Source of the DNA: RBG-13-66-14 sp964436465
GTDB lineage: Bacteria; RBG-13-66-14
NCBI GenBank assembly: GCA_964436465.1
Contig: CAYTCV010000012.1
Location: 1-38,078 of the forward strand
Direction: 5' to 3'
DNA: 38,078 nt
Each line of letters opens with the position of its first letter. Positions within the stretch are counted from its first letter, which is position 1. A program made the translations under genes and the position numbers. Shown here in pieces: positions 1-7,251 of the stretch. Under the pieces are notes generated by a model. The model saw nothing but the letters and a program-made list of their open reading frames with translations. It ran no database searches and was not told the origin of the DNA.

Positions 1-783
1 GCGCTGGCCGCGGCCAAGCTGGGCCTACCCCTGGCCCACGTGGAGGCCGGGATGCGCTCCGGCGACCGGTCCCAGCCCGAGGAAATCAACCGGGTCCTGA
101 CCGACCACGCCGCCGACCTGCTCCTGACCGCCGTCCCTACCGCGGTGGAGAACCTGGCCGCCGAGGGGCTGACACGGGGCGTGGTCCTCACCGGCGACGT
201 GATGTACGACCTGTGGCTGGCCCGGCGGCCGATTTTCGAGGCCATGCGGCTCCGGGTGCTCGAGGAGCGCGGCCTGCCCGAGGGCGGCTTCGTCCTGGCG
301 ACGTGCCACCGCCCGCGGAACGCCGACGACCCGGCGCGGCTCACCGCCATTCTCGACGCCCTCTTGAAACACGACGAGCCCGTGTACCTGCCGCTCCACC
401 CCCGCACGCACAAGAACCTGGACGCGGCGGGGCTGTTGGAGAAATACGCGGAAATGCTCCGCGAGCCGGTGGGCTATCTGGAGATGCAGGCGCTCCTCGC
501 CGGGGCGCGCATCGTGGTCACCGACTCCGGCGGCCTGCAGAAAGAGGCGTATTTCCACGGCCGGCCGTGCCTGACCCTCATGCCGCAGAGCGAGTGGGTG
601 GAGACGGTGCGGGCGGGGTGGAATAAATTAATCGAGCCGGAGGGGCTCGGCGCGGCGCTGAAAAATTTCTCGCCGACGGGTGTGCGGCCGCAGGTCTTCG
701 GGGAGGGCGACGCGGCGGAACGCGTGGCCGGGGCGGTGACCGGGGCCTGGGACTTCCCGATACGGAACGGGGGATTAACATGA
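1..783 (+). CDS. wecB: UDP-N-acetylglucosamine 2-epimerase (non-hydrolysing), 5'-truncated by window edge
   Basis: This enzyme interconverts UDP-GlcNAc and UDP-ManNAc in the cytoplasm to feed envelope polysaccharide synthesis. The reading frame is open from base 1, so the N-terminal part lies outside the window. About 260 C-terminal residues are visible. Family motifs seen are HVEAGMRSGD near the start of the visible part, EEINR shortly after, and DSGGLQKEA around base 525. The usual HRxEN motif reads HRPRN here (about base 308), an E to R change. The segment SEWVETVRAGWN replaces the more common TERPE form, which I recall from some epimerase subgroups. The stop overlaps the ATG of the next gene (ATGA), which suggests translational coupling. 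Family assignment is firm; the exact sugar is inferred. Confidence 0.85.
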   Translation, partial: ALAAAKLGLPLAHVEAGMRSGDRSQPEEINRVLTDHAADLLLTAVPTAVENLAAEGLTRGVVLTGDVMYDLWLARRPIFEAMRLRVLEERGLPEGGFVLATCHRPRNADDPARLTAILDALLKHDEPVYLPLHPRTHKNLDAAGLLEKYAEMLREPVGYLEMQALLAGARIVVTDSGGLQKEAYFHGRPCLTLMPQSEWVETVRAGWNKLIEPEGLGAALKNFSPTGVRPQVFGEGDAAERVAGAVTGAWDFPIRNGGLT

Positions 784-1715
784 AACGGAAATTGATAATA
801 CTTGGGCTGCTTCCGGCCGTGTGCGCTCTTCTAACCTGCGCCCTGCCGGTGGAGGGCTTTCTGGATGACCGGGGCGATGAAGTACGCCTGACCGATAACG
901 CGCTGGTGGAGTACGACCCGGTTTTCTACGAAACGCTCTCATATATCGGAGACATCGAGAACGCCATGATAGCCTACCATGACGGCGAGTCTGTTCACCT
1001 GTACGACTATCCGTCCGATACCGATGAGGTTATCTACACCGCCCCGGAGGGCTATACAATAACCGCCATGAATTCAATTACGGAAGGTTGGGCTCGCCAT
1101 GGTCTCGTACTCGCCCTGGAGGGCAACGGTGAAGCGGTGATTGTCCAGGAGGATGGTTCGGGGTTCATTGAGATTTACCGGGATAGCGGGGGGAGGATAG
1201 ATAATATCTCGTGTTTCTCGGACACAAAGGACAACTATTACTTTTCATTCGAGCGGAATGGTGGCATCTATTACGGAGACACCCCCCGTGAGAATCCGTT
1301 CGCTATTTCAGATGAAGGTTCGTTTGCTCATTTAACGGACGGCTCATGCCCGGTTTTTGGAAGTCATTGGAAATATATTATCTATATTAAAGATGTTGCA
1401 GGCGTAGATTGTATTTATCTATACGATTTTGTTCTGGGTGAGCCAAGGGAAGAACTGATCTATAGCGATGGAAGTAATTTCGATGACTTATCGTCTACTG
1501 TGAGCTTCTCCAACGATTATGATGTGCTGATTTACGCCACATCCGACCGTGAGGGGGAGTTTGGTATTTGGCGGTGTTTTACTCATAGTGATTTATCGCG
1601 AATAACCGATAAATCCGGGATTGAGCGGGATATTTGCGCCTGGAACGATTACGTCGTTTTCTCAAGGACGGTGGACGGGCAGTCGGACCTCTACATCGTC
1701 AGAGGGTTTTCATAA
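780..1715 (+). CDS. Secreted or lipid-anchored beta-propeller-like protein, function unknown
   Basis: A 311-residue protein with an N-terminal export signal: KRK followed by a hydrophobic stretch to about residue 20. Cys20 follows ALLT, so lipidation is possible, but Thr before Cys is not a classical lipobox. The body has repeated short beta-strand-like blocks rich in Asp, Tyr and Gly, such as VHLYDYPSDTDEVIY and GQSDLYIVRGFS, resembling TolB/WD40-like (PD40) propeller blades. No catalytic motif was seen. Base composition is clearly more AT-rich than its neighbours, especially 1250-1680, so it may be a recently acquired or lineage-specific gene. It starts inside the wecB stop codon and has a GGGGG stretch about 6 nt upstream as ribosome binding site. 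It could equally be an unrelated lipoprotein. Confidence 0.7.
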   Translation: MKRKLIILGLLPAVCALLTCALPVEGFLDDRGDEVRLTDNALVEYDPVFYETLSYIGDIENAMIAYHDGESVHLYDYPSDTDEVIYTAPEGYTITAMNSITEGWARHGLVLALEGNGEAVIVQEDGSGFIEIYRDSGGRIDNISCFSDTKDNYYFSFERNGGIYYGDTPRENPFAISDEGSFAHLTDGSCPVFGSHWKYIIYIKDVAGVDCIYLYDFVLGEPREELIYSDGSNFDDLSSTVSFSNDYDVLIYATSDREGEFGIWRCFTHSDLSRITDKSGIERDICAWNDYVVFSRTVDGQSDLYIVRGFS

Positions 1716-1793
1716 AAGTCTCGCGTGTTTTCGCACCGGTATCATCGATAACCGAATTACCCAATAGATAGACACAACCCAGGAGAGGTCAAC

Positions 1794-2744
1794 GTGAGCA
1801 AGGTCCATGAGCTGGCCATCATCGGCGGCGGGCCCGCCGGCTACACCGCCGCCATCTACGCCATCCGCGGCGGGGTGGATTTCATCTTCTTCGCCGACGG
1901 CGTCGCCGGGGGGCAGATCGCCACCACGTCCACCCTGGAGAACTACCCCGGCGTGCCGGGGCCCATAGACGGGATGGAGTTCTCGGCGCGGCTGACCGAG
2001 CAGGCCGAGGGGCTGGGAATAACGGTGGAGCAGGCCCACATCGAGAAGCTGGAGGACCGGGGCCAGTTATTCCTGTTGACCGACGACTACGACGAGGAGC
2101 ACCGGGCGCGGGTGGTGATTCTGGCCACGGGGGCGCACTACCGGCCGTTCCCGCTGGAAGGGTCGGCGAAGTTCTCCGGCCGCGGCCTGTCCTACTGCGC
2201 CACCTGCGACGGCAACTTCTTCCGCGACCAGGAGGTCGCCGTGGTCGGCGGCGGGGACACCGCCCTCGAGGAGGCGCTCTACCTCACCCGCATGTGCCGC
2301 ACGGTGCACCTGGTCCACCGCCGGACGGAGTTCCGCGGCGTCCCGGTGCTCCAGCAGCGGGTGCGCCACGCGAAGAACATCACGCTCCACCTGCCCTACG
2401 TTCCGGAAAAAATCCTGGGCGCCGACGGCGTGGAGGGGCTGGAAATCAAGAACGCCCAGACCGGTAAAATCGAAACCCTCGCGGTGACCGGCGTCTTCAG
2501 CGCCCTGGGGATGGTCCCCAACTCGGAGCTGGTCAAGGGGCTGTGCCAGATGGACCCGGCGGGCTACGTGGTGGTGAACGAGCGGATGTTCACCTCGCAC
2601 CCCCGCATCCTGGCCGCCGGCGACGTGACGGTGACCCCCCTGCGCCAGGTGGCGGTGGCCGTGGGGCACGGGGCCGTCGCGGCGGAATCCTCCCGTTGCT
2701 GGCTGGACGAGAACTGCGCGCTGCCCTCGAAGGACGGGGAATGA
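1794..2744 (+). CDS. trxB: Thioredoxin-disulfide reductase
   Basis: A flavoprotein that passes NADPH electrons to thioredoxin in the cytoplasm. At 316 residues it has normal family length. The FAD-binding GGGPAG motif is at residues 11-16. The redox-active CATC (Cys135, Cys138, followed by DG) lies inside the NADPH domain, the arrangement of low-Mr TrxB. A second dinucleotide motif, VGGGDTALEEA, begins near residue 151. The C-terminal AAGDV flavin motif is present near residue 277. The GTG start is chosen because of the AGGAGAG ribosome binding site about 7 nt upstream. The stop overlaps the next gene's ATG (ATGA). Substrate assignment is by family; ferredoxin- or NrdH-linked variants cannot be excluded. 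Confidence 0.93.
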   Translation: MSKVHELAIIGGGPAGYTAAIYAIRGGVDFIFFADGVAGGQIATTSTLENYPGVPGPIDGMEFSARLTEQAEGLGITVEQAHIEKLEDRGQLFLLTDDYDEEHRARVVILATGAHYRPFPLEGSAKFSGRGLSYCATCDGNFFRDQEVAVVGGGDTALEEALYLTRMCRTVHLVHRRTEFRGVPVLQQRVRHAKNITLHLPYVPEKILGADGVEGLEIKNAQTGKIETLAVTGVFSALGMVPNSELVKGLCQMDPAGYVVVNERMFTSHPRILAAGDVTVTPLRQVAVAVGHGAVAAESSRCWLDENCALPSKDGE

Positions 2745-3958
2745 GACGCTGCCTCGCCGCGGGTGTTGTCCTGGTCGCACTGTTCATCGCCTGTCAGCCC
2801 GACGGGGAAATCGGGCACGGCGGCACGCTCAAACCCGCGCCCACCGAGCTCCGAATCCTGTTACAGGAGACCGACGGCCTGTTGGTGGTGAACTGCCCCT
2901 CGGGGGCGGTCATCACCGACGACTCCGACAAGCCGCTCTACACCGTACCCGCGGGCTGGGACCTGGTGTTCAAGCGCGACGAGCACGGCGTGCTGGCCGT
3001 CAACGGCGAGTGGCTGCGCTGCACGTGGGTGACGGTCAGGCCCCGGGAGGAGGGGGACGGGCCGCCCCGCGTCACGGTCAAGGGCTCGCCCTACCGCGGG
3101 ACGCTCACCGTCCGCTCCACCACCGCGGGAACGCTGCAGGCCGTCAACCGCATCGGGGTGGAGGATTACCTGCGGGGCGTCCTGCCCAGGGAGACCTACG
3201 CGAACTGGCCGGCCGAGGCGCTCAAGAGCCAGGCCGTGGTGAGCCGGAGCTATGCCCTGGCGCGCATGAGCGACGACCCCGCCGCCCCGTTCCACCTGCG
3301 CGCCGACACATCGTCCCAGGTCTACGGCGGGTACTTCGCCGAGGACCCGCGCACCGACGAGGCGGTGGGCGCCACCGCCGGCGAGGTCCTGGCCTACGGC
3401 GGCCGCATCGTGACCACCTTCTTCAGCTCCTGCTGCGGGGGCCACACCGCGGCCATCGACGACATCTGGCCCGGTGTCGAGCGGCGGCCATTCTTCTCCG
3501 GGGTCGAGTGCGACTGGTGCGCCGACTGCCCCAGCCACGACTGGGAGTACACGCTGGACTTCGACCGCCTGGCCCACGCCCTCGCAGCGGCGGGCTACAC
3601 CACCGACAGCCTGACGGGCCTGCGCCTGCGGACCAACGCCCGCACCGGCCGGGTCCGGTACGTGGTGTTCACCCTGGCCTCGGGGGGTGAGCTGGAGCTG
3701 CCGGGCGACGAGTTCCGCCGCCTGATGGGTTACGGCGAGTTGAAGAGCACATACTTCGACATCGCCCGCGTCACCGAGGGCGGGCTGGTGCTCTCGGGCC
3801 ACGGATACGGCCACGGCGTCGGACTCTGCCAGTGGGGCAGCCGGGGGATGGCCGAGGCCGGCTTCACCTACAAGGAAATCATCAACCACTACTACCCCGG
3901 AGCCGGAATCGCCCAGTGGGACGCCCTGTGGCCCATGGAGCCCCGGCCGACGAGCTGA
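2741..3958 (+). CDS. SpoIID/LytB-domain lipoprotein (predicted peptidoglycan lytic enzyme)
   Basis: A 405-residue protein translationally coupled to trxB. An upstream in-frame extension exists, but the ATG at 2741 gives a proper signal sequence ending in a lipobox (FIAC, Cys18). The SpoIID domain is recognised by VEDYLRGVLPRE and ALKSQAVVSRSYAL in the middle, and by GHGYGHGVGLCQWGSRGMAE and INHYYPGA at the C-terminus. Known SpoIID proteins are lytic transglycosylases on stem-peptide-free glycan; in bacteria without sporulation these homologues are thought to act in cell-wall remodelling. The catalytic Glu is probably the one in LPRE. A Cys-rich segment (FFSSCCGGHTA, then CDWCADC) is also typical of the family. 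It acts outside the cytoplasmic membrane if lipidated. The precise role is unknown. Confidence 0.85.
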   Translation: MRRCLAAGVVLVALFIACQPDGEIGHGGTLKPAPTELRILLQETDGLLVVNCPSGAVITDDSDKPLYTVPAGWDLVFKRDEHGVLAVNGEWLRCTWVTVRPREEGDGPPRVTVKGSPYRGTLTVRSTTAGTLQAVNRIGVEDYLRGVLPRETYANWPAEALKSQAVVSRSYALARMSDDPAAPFHLRADTSSQVYGGYFAEDPRTDEAVGATAGEVLAYGGRIVTTFFSSCCGGHTAAIDDIWPGVERRPFFSGVECDWCADCPSHDWEYTLDFDRLAHALAAAGYTTDSLTGLRLRTNARTGRVRYVVFTLASGGELELPGDEFRRLMGYGELKSTYFDIARVTEGGLVLSGHGYGHGVGLCQWGSRGMAEAGFTYKEIINHYYPGAGIAQWDALWPMEPRPTS

Positions 3959-3960
3959 CC

Positions 3961-4374
3961 GTGTTTTTCGAGAAAACCTACGAGGTCCCGACCGGAGGCG
4001 ACGGCGACGTCATCGACCTGACGCCGCTCCTGGAGCGCTTCCTGGCCGAGGCGGAAGTGTCCGACGGCGTCTGCGCCATCGCCGCCACGGGCTCCACCTA
4101 CGCCGTCACCACGGTGGAGTACGAGCCGGGGCTGGTGGAGGACCTGAAAAGGGTGCTGCAGGCGCTCGTCCCCCGGGGACCGGAGTACGCCCACGACGCG
4201 CGCTGGGGCGACGGCAACGGCTTCGCCCACGTCCGGGCCAGCTTGCTGGGCCCCTCGGTGAGCTTCGCCGTGGTCGGCGGAAAGCCGCGGCTGGGGACCT
4301 GGCAGCAGCCGGTCCTCCTCGATTTCGACAACCGGCCCCGGACGCGCCGGGTGAGCTTCTCTATCGCCGGTTGA
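3961..4374 (+). CDS. YjbQ/UPF0047 family protein
   Basis: A 137-residue protein, the usual length of the YjbQ family, some members of which show weak thiamine-phosphate synthase activity; the physiological role is unsettled. Family features seen are the C-terminal block ASLLGPS, then GTWQQPVLLDFDNRPR, and the central GNGFAHVRAS. The usual N-terminal His-Thr-Thr/Ser motif reads ATGSTYAVTTVEYE here, so a family-typical His is absent at that place. The GTG start at 3961 sits 2 nt after the spoIID-like stop; a longer in-frame extension overlaps the previous gene and was rejected. It is presumably cotranscribed with trxB and the SpoIID gene. No strong ribosome binding site was seen. Confidence 0.78.
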   Translation: MFFEKTYEVPTGGDGDVIDLTPLLERFLAEAEVSDGVCAIAATGSTYAVTTVEYEPGLVEDLKRVLQALVPRGPEYAHDARWGDGNGFAHVRASLLGPSVSFAVVGGKPRLGTWQQPVLLDFDNRPRTRRVSFSIAG

Positions 4375-4434
4375 GGCCGGCGGCGCCAAAAAACCGGCGG
4401 GGCACACACCCGCCGCATTCCACGGGAGAAACCC

Positions 4435-4593
4435 ATGCCCTTCGACATCGCCTGCTCGCTGACCATCGCCTTCTACGAGAAGCACACCAAGCCCGACGAA
4501 AAACCGGAGGATTACGTCAAGACCTACAAGTACTTCCTCCAGGAGATGAACCTCCTCTTCGAGGAGTACGGGTACTTCGGCGACGAGGAGTAG
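4435..4593 (+). CDS. Small conserved-looking acidic protein, 52 residues, unknown function
   Basis: An ATG-initiated reading frame preceded by a GGGAGA ribosome binding site with about 5 nt spacing. The 52-residue product begins MPFDIACSLTIAFYEKH and ends EEYGYFGDEE. It is rich in Tyr, Phe and Glu and has no membrane segment. Almost every codon ends in G or C, matching the real genes here, which supports coding. I do not recognise the family. It lies 60 nt after the YjbQ gene and before a candidate terminator, so it is likely the last gene of the trxB transcript. It could be a small adaptor or ligand protein; no function is proposed. Confidence 0.6.
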   Translation: MPFDIACSLTIAFYEKHTKPDEKPEDYVKTYKYFLQEMNLLFEEYGYFGDEE

Positions 4594-4614
4594 ACCCCCG
4601 GTCGAAAAAAAAGC

Positions 4615-4646
4615 CGGGCCGGTCGTAATCGGCCCGCGACTTGTTT
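4615..4646 (+). terminator. Candidate terminator after the small protein gene
   Basis: A perfect 7-bp stem CGGGCCG (4615-4621) / CGGCCCG (4630-4636) encloses an 8-nt loop and is followed by TTGTTT. An A8 tract lies on the 5' side, so it would read as a better terminator on the - strand, but no - strand gene ends here. The T-tract is weak. Confidence 0.42.
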
Positions 4647-4688
4647 ACGGGGAAAACGGGACCCGGGTAAAAAATTCCCGTTTCCCGC

Positions 4689-4717
4689 TTGACAATTATT
4701 CCTTAATAGCCTAGTAT
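4689..4717 (+). promoter_or_regulatory. Sigma70-like promoter of the Rrf2 gene
   Basis: TTGACA (4689-4694), a 17-nt spacer and TAGTAT (4712-4717). This perfect -35 box gives a predicted start near 4724 and a leader of about 150 nt before the Rrf2 start codon. Confidence 0.75.
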
Positions 4718-4729
4718 CCCTATTGGGAT
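4716..4729 (+). promoter_or_regulatory. Inverted repeat over the -10 box, candidate operator
   Basis: ATCCC-TATT-GGGAT is a perfect 5-bp inverted repeat that overlaps the last bases of the -10 hexamer and the start site. Rrf2 proteins commonly autoregulate by binding inverted repeats over their own promoter, so this is a plausible autoregulatory site. That role is inference. Confidence 0.45.
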
Positions 4730-4741
4730 TTATGCGTTAGT

Positions 4742-4854
4742 ACGGATGTGAATACCCCGAGTGGGGAGAATCGGGCGTCCGTCGCAGGGAAACGGCGTGG
4801 TTGAAGCCCCGCTTGAACCGCCGGGGTGAATCATTATTTCAGACCCGTCTGAAA
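4742..4854 (+). promoter_or_regulatory. Structured leader of the Rrf2 gene with four inverted repeats
   Basis: Four pairings are visible between the predicted start and the Rrf2 gene. ACGGA/TCCGT (4742-4746/4778-4782) encloses CCCC-gagt-GGGG (4755-4766). CCCC/GGGG pairs at 4807-4810/4823-4826. TTTCAGAC-cc-GTCTGAAA is a perfect 8-bp inverted repeat at 4837-4854, ending 21 nt before the start codon. No T-tract follows, so it is not an obvious terminator. I could not match it to a known riboswitch class. The 4837-4854 palindrome could instead be a DNA operator. Confidence 0.4.
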
Positions 4855-4875
4855 CAAGAGAGAAACGGGGAAGGT

Positions 4876-5292
4876 ATGCACGTTTCGACGCGCAGTGAGT
4901 ACGGTTGCCGGGCTATGTTGGAACTGGCCCGCCACCACGGCCGCGGCCGCCTCTCGGCCGACGAAATTTCAACCCGCCAGGAAATACCGGAGCGCTACCT
5001 CGAACAAATCCTCCTCTCGCTGCGCCGGGCGGGATTCATCCACAGCCGCCGCGGTCCGGGGGGCGGCTACACCCTCGTGCGCCAGCCCGAAGAGGTGAAC
5101 GTGGCCGACGTCATCCGGACCCTCGACGGGCACCTGGCGCCGGTGGCCTGCGCCAGCGAGACGGCGTACCAGGCCTGCACGCGCGAGGACACCTGCGGCC
5201 TGCGCTGGCTCTGGCAGATGGTGCGCGAGGACCTGGCCAACCGGCTCGAATCCACCACCTTCGCCGACCTGTTGAAGCGCGAGACGGGTTGA
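4876..5292 (+). CDS. Rrf2-family transcriptional regulator (IscR-like, probable Fe-S sensor)
   Basis: A 138-residue winged-helix DNA-binding protein. The start MHVSTRSEYG matches the family's conserved beginning (typically MKISTRGRYG), so the upstream in-frame ATG-less extension from 4801 is rejected; GGGGAAGG precedes the ATG. The wing motif RRGPGGGYTL is at residues 58-67. Three cysteines at 92, 101 and 107 lie in the position where IscR/NsrR/RsrR-type members bind an Fe-S cluster (here C-x8-C-x5-C), so it is probably a redox, Fe-S or NO sensor. It has its own promoter and candidate operators. The target genes are unknown; the downstream genes have a separate promoter. Confidence 0.88.
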   Translation: MHVSTRSEYGCRAMLELARHHGRGRLSADEISTRQEIPERYLEQILLSLRRAGFIHSRRGPGGGYTLVRQPEEVNVADVIRTLDGHLAPVACASETAYQACTREDTCGLRWLWQMVREDLANRLESTTFADLLKRETG

Positions 5293-5451
5293 CCCGGGTC
5301 GCCCGGATTCGACCGTTTTCCACGGAAGAAACGTTAAATCGTCCCGCCGTCTAGGGCCGCCGACCGAACCCGGTCCGGCCCCTTTTCACGCCCCGGTAAT
5401 ACAAGGTAACCGCCCGGCCGAACCCGCGGGAGTCGGAAAGGCCGCCCTCCC

Positions 5452-5481
5452 TTGACCGCCGCCTTGTATTCCATCTACAAT
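5452..5481 (+). promoter_or_regulatory. Sigma70-like promoter for the 5516-7194 gene set
   Basis: TTGACC (5452-5457), an 18-nt spacer and TACAAT (5476-5481), with an AT-rich segment just downstream (5481-5490). The predicted start near 5488 lies about 28 nt before the next gene, which supports a start codon near 5516. Confidence 0.7.
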
Positions 5482-5515
5482 AATAAAAAACCTCTAAGGT
5501 CTGCGGGTATACACT

Positions 5516-5881
5516 TTGGGCAACTCCGACAGCCTCCAGTGGGGCGCCGCCCCCCTCGCCGTCGAAACTCGGGAGCTGTTCTCCGATGGGCGGGAGGGCG
5601 ACTTCGAAATCGTCCCCGAGGAACCGGTTCGGCCCCGCTGGCGCACGCTCAAGCGCTGGCTGAAGACCGTAGGTTTCTCCCCGGTCGAGCGCGCCGAGCG
5701 CTACGACCGTTTCGCGCTGGGAACCATGTCTCTCGCGCTGACCCGGGACGGCCGTTTCATCATCGAGGGGGTCAAGCCCCCGACGGCTCAAAACGCCCTG
5801 GCCCTCGCGCAGCTCTTTCTCTACTGCGACCGGGCGGCCGAGCGCCGGCGGCCCGAAGACGCGGAAGTAGAAGGCGGATAA
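5516..5881 (+). CDS. Hypothetical protein, 121 residues
   Basis: I do not recognise this protein. It is soluble, with a basic Trp-containing middle (RPRWRTLKRWLKTVGF), then a strand-rich block (GTMSLALTRDGRFIIEGVKPP) and an Ala/Leu-rich helix. The start is a TTG at 5516, the first in-frame start codon after the predicted promoter. A weak AAGG lies about 15 nt upstream, so the start is uncertain. GC-rich third codon positions support coding. It ends 1 nt before the DUF4388 gene, so the two are surely cotranscribed and probably functionally linked. It could be a partner of the DUF4388/GTPase-like pair downstream. Confidence 0.55.
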   Translation: MGNSDSLQWGAAPLAVETRELFSDGREGDFEIVPEEPVRPRWRTLKRWLKTVGFSPVERAERYDRFALGTMSLALTRDGRFIIEGVKPPTAQNALALAQLFLYCDRAAERRRPEDAEVEGG

Positions 5882-5882
5882 A

Positions 5883-6710
5883 ATGGCTCTACAAGGCACC
5901 CTGGCCGAGCTCCCCCTCCTCGACCTCCTGGAGATATTCAGCCGCTACTACCGCTCCGGCTGGCTGAGCGTGGAGAGCGCCAAGGGGCACACGGAAATCT
6001 ACATCGACGCGGGGCGCATCATCTACGCCGAGAGCGCGTCCGACCGCAAGCCGCTGGGCAAAATCCTCCTCGGGCGCGGCCTCCTGACCCAGGAGAAGCT
6101 CGACGAGGTCCTCGCCGGCCAGAAGAGTCAGGGCGGGGGGCGGCGGATGCTCGGCGAAATCCTGCTGGAGCAGGGGCTCGTCACCGGGGCGGACATCGAG
6201 GAGGCCCTGGCCGACCAGCTCGCGGAAACGGTCTACCGTACCTCTATGGAATCCGACGGCACATTTGTCTACAAGGTGGCCGGATACGAGCCGCCCGGCT
6301 CGAAGGTGGTGGTCAAGCTGCGCATCGACGAAGTCGTGCTGCGCGGCATGGCCCGGGTCGAGGACATGCTGCACCTGGGGGTGGGGCTCCTGAGCTTCCG
6401 GCAGGTCCCCCTCCTCGCCGACGGCGTGGTGAACCTGAAGGAGCTCGAGCTGCCGCCGGAGGAGTGGAAGGTGCTCTCCCTCATAGACGGACGGCGCAAC
6501 CTCGACGAAATCACCATGGCCGGCAACCTCACCCGCTTCAGCACCGCTCGGGCCCTGTTCAGCCTCCTGGGGAAGCAACTGGTGGAAATCGGCATCGGCG
6601 TCTCGCCTCCGCCCGTGCAGCGCACCGCCGCCATCCAGGCCGCCAGGCCCGACCCCGAAACCCTGGAGAATATCAAGCGGACCCTCGAGGGGGAGGAGAA
6701 TGCCGGGTAA
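5883..6710 (+). CDS. DUF4388 (PATAN)-type protein with GspE N-domain-like repeats
   Basis: A 275-residue cytoplasmic protein. Residues 1-60 (ALQGTLAELPLLDLLEIF to the IYIDAGRIIYAES strands) match the DUF4388/PATAN fold found in signalling and gliding-motility proteins. Residues about 60-110 carry two copies of a LGxILLxxGLLTxxxLxxxL pattern (LGKILLGRGLLTQEKLDEVL, then LGEILLEQGLVTGADIEEAL), resembling the N-terminal domain of type II secretion ATPases. The C-terminal part has the DUF4388-associated winged-helix-like segment (EWKVLSLIDGRRNLDEI). No catalytic site was seen. It overlaps the next gene by 11 nt. In known genomes such proteins accompany Ras-like GTPases and response regulators, so a scaffold role in polarity or signalling is plausible; this is inference. 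Confidence 0.75.
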   Translation: MALQGTLAELPLLDLLEIFSRYYRSGWLSVESAKGHTEIYIDAGRIIYAESASDRKPLGKILLGRGLLTQEKLDEVLAGQKSQGGGRRMLGEILLEQGLVTGADIEEALADQLAETVYRTSMESDGTFVYKVAGYEPPGSKVVVKLRIDEVVLRGMARVEDMLHLGVGLLSFRQVPLLADGVVNLKELELPPEEWKVLSLIDGRRNLDEITMAGNLTRFSTARALFSLLGKQLVEIGIGVSPPPVQRTAAIQAARPDPETLENIKRTLEGEENAG

Positions 6711-7194
6711 GCCGGTAACGGTACTGGTGCTGGCCGACAAACCGGAGCTGGCCCTCACGCTCCTGGAGTCCTTCCGACCGACCCAGGGCCAGATTTCCGA
6801 GATGACGACCATCTACGGCTTCCTGGGCCGCTACTACCGCGTGGCGGGCGGGGAGCTGGAGCTGGTCGCCGCGCCGAGCAACTCCGACCTGCCCTCCCTG
6901 TTCGACCTCCTGGCCGAGGGATTGGCCGGGTACATCGTGGCGGTGGACTGCCTCGACCACAACCGGTTCCCCAGCATCCGGGCCGGCCTGGACTTCTGGG
7001 AGCTCATCAGCGCCGCCCCCCGCATCCTCGCCCTGACCAACTACGACGAGCCCAACGCCGTGGACCGCCTCACCGTGCGCCAGCTCCTCCGCCTGAGCGT
7101 GGACGACCAGGTGGTGCCGCTGCCCGAGGGGCAGCTGCGTCCGGCGATAATTTCCCTGCTGAAGATGATTCTGAGCCGCCCCCGGGAGGTTTAG
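6700..7194 (+). CDS. Degenerate small-GTPase-like protein without a P-loop
   Basis: A 164-residue protein whose strand/helix order resembles the Ras-like domains found next to DUF4388 or Roadblock proteins: VTVLVLADKPELALTLLESF (beta1-alpha1), a strand pair near 50-58, LAGYIVAVDC (the strand before G4) and RILALTNYDEPNAVDRL (the G4 region). The nucleotide motifs are missing: beta1 is followed by ADKPELAL instead of GxxxxGKT, no DxxG is seen, and N/TKxD reads TNYD. It therefore probably does not bind GTP in the normal way, or it is a different Rossmann-like fold such as a receiver-like domain. The start ATG overlaps the DUF4388 gene by 11 nt, so expression is coupled. The chromosome gap begins 57 nt after the stop. 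Confidence 0.55.
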   Translation: MPGKPVTVLVLADKPELALTLLESFRPTQGQISEMTTIYGFLGRYYRVAGGELELVAAPSNSDLPSLFDLLAEGLAGYIVAVDCLDHNRFPSIRAGLDFWELISAAPRILALTNYDEPNAVDRLTVRQLLRLSVDDQVVPLPEGQLRPAIISLLKMILSRPREV

Positions 7195-7251
7195 CCCCCG
7201 AGCCGGAGTGACGCAAAGGGTCCGCCGCCCGGCGTACGATACGGGGCCGAT

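Noticed and set aside
4724..4875. Known riboswitch upstream of the Rrf2 gene
   Set aside because: I compared it by eye with TPP, cobalamin, SAM, FMN and manganese types and saw none of their conserved cores; kept only as an unclassified structured leader.
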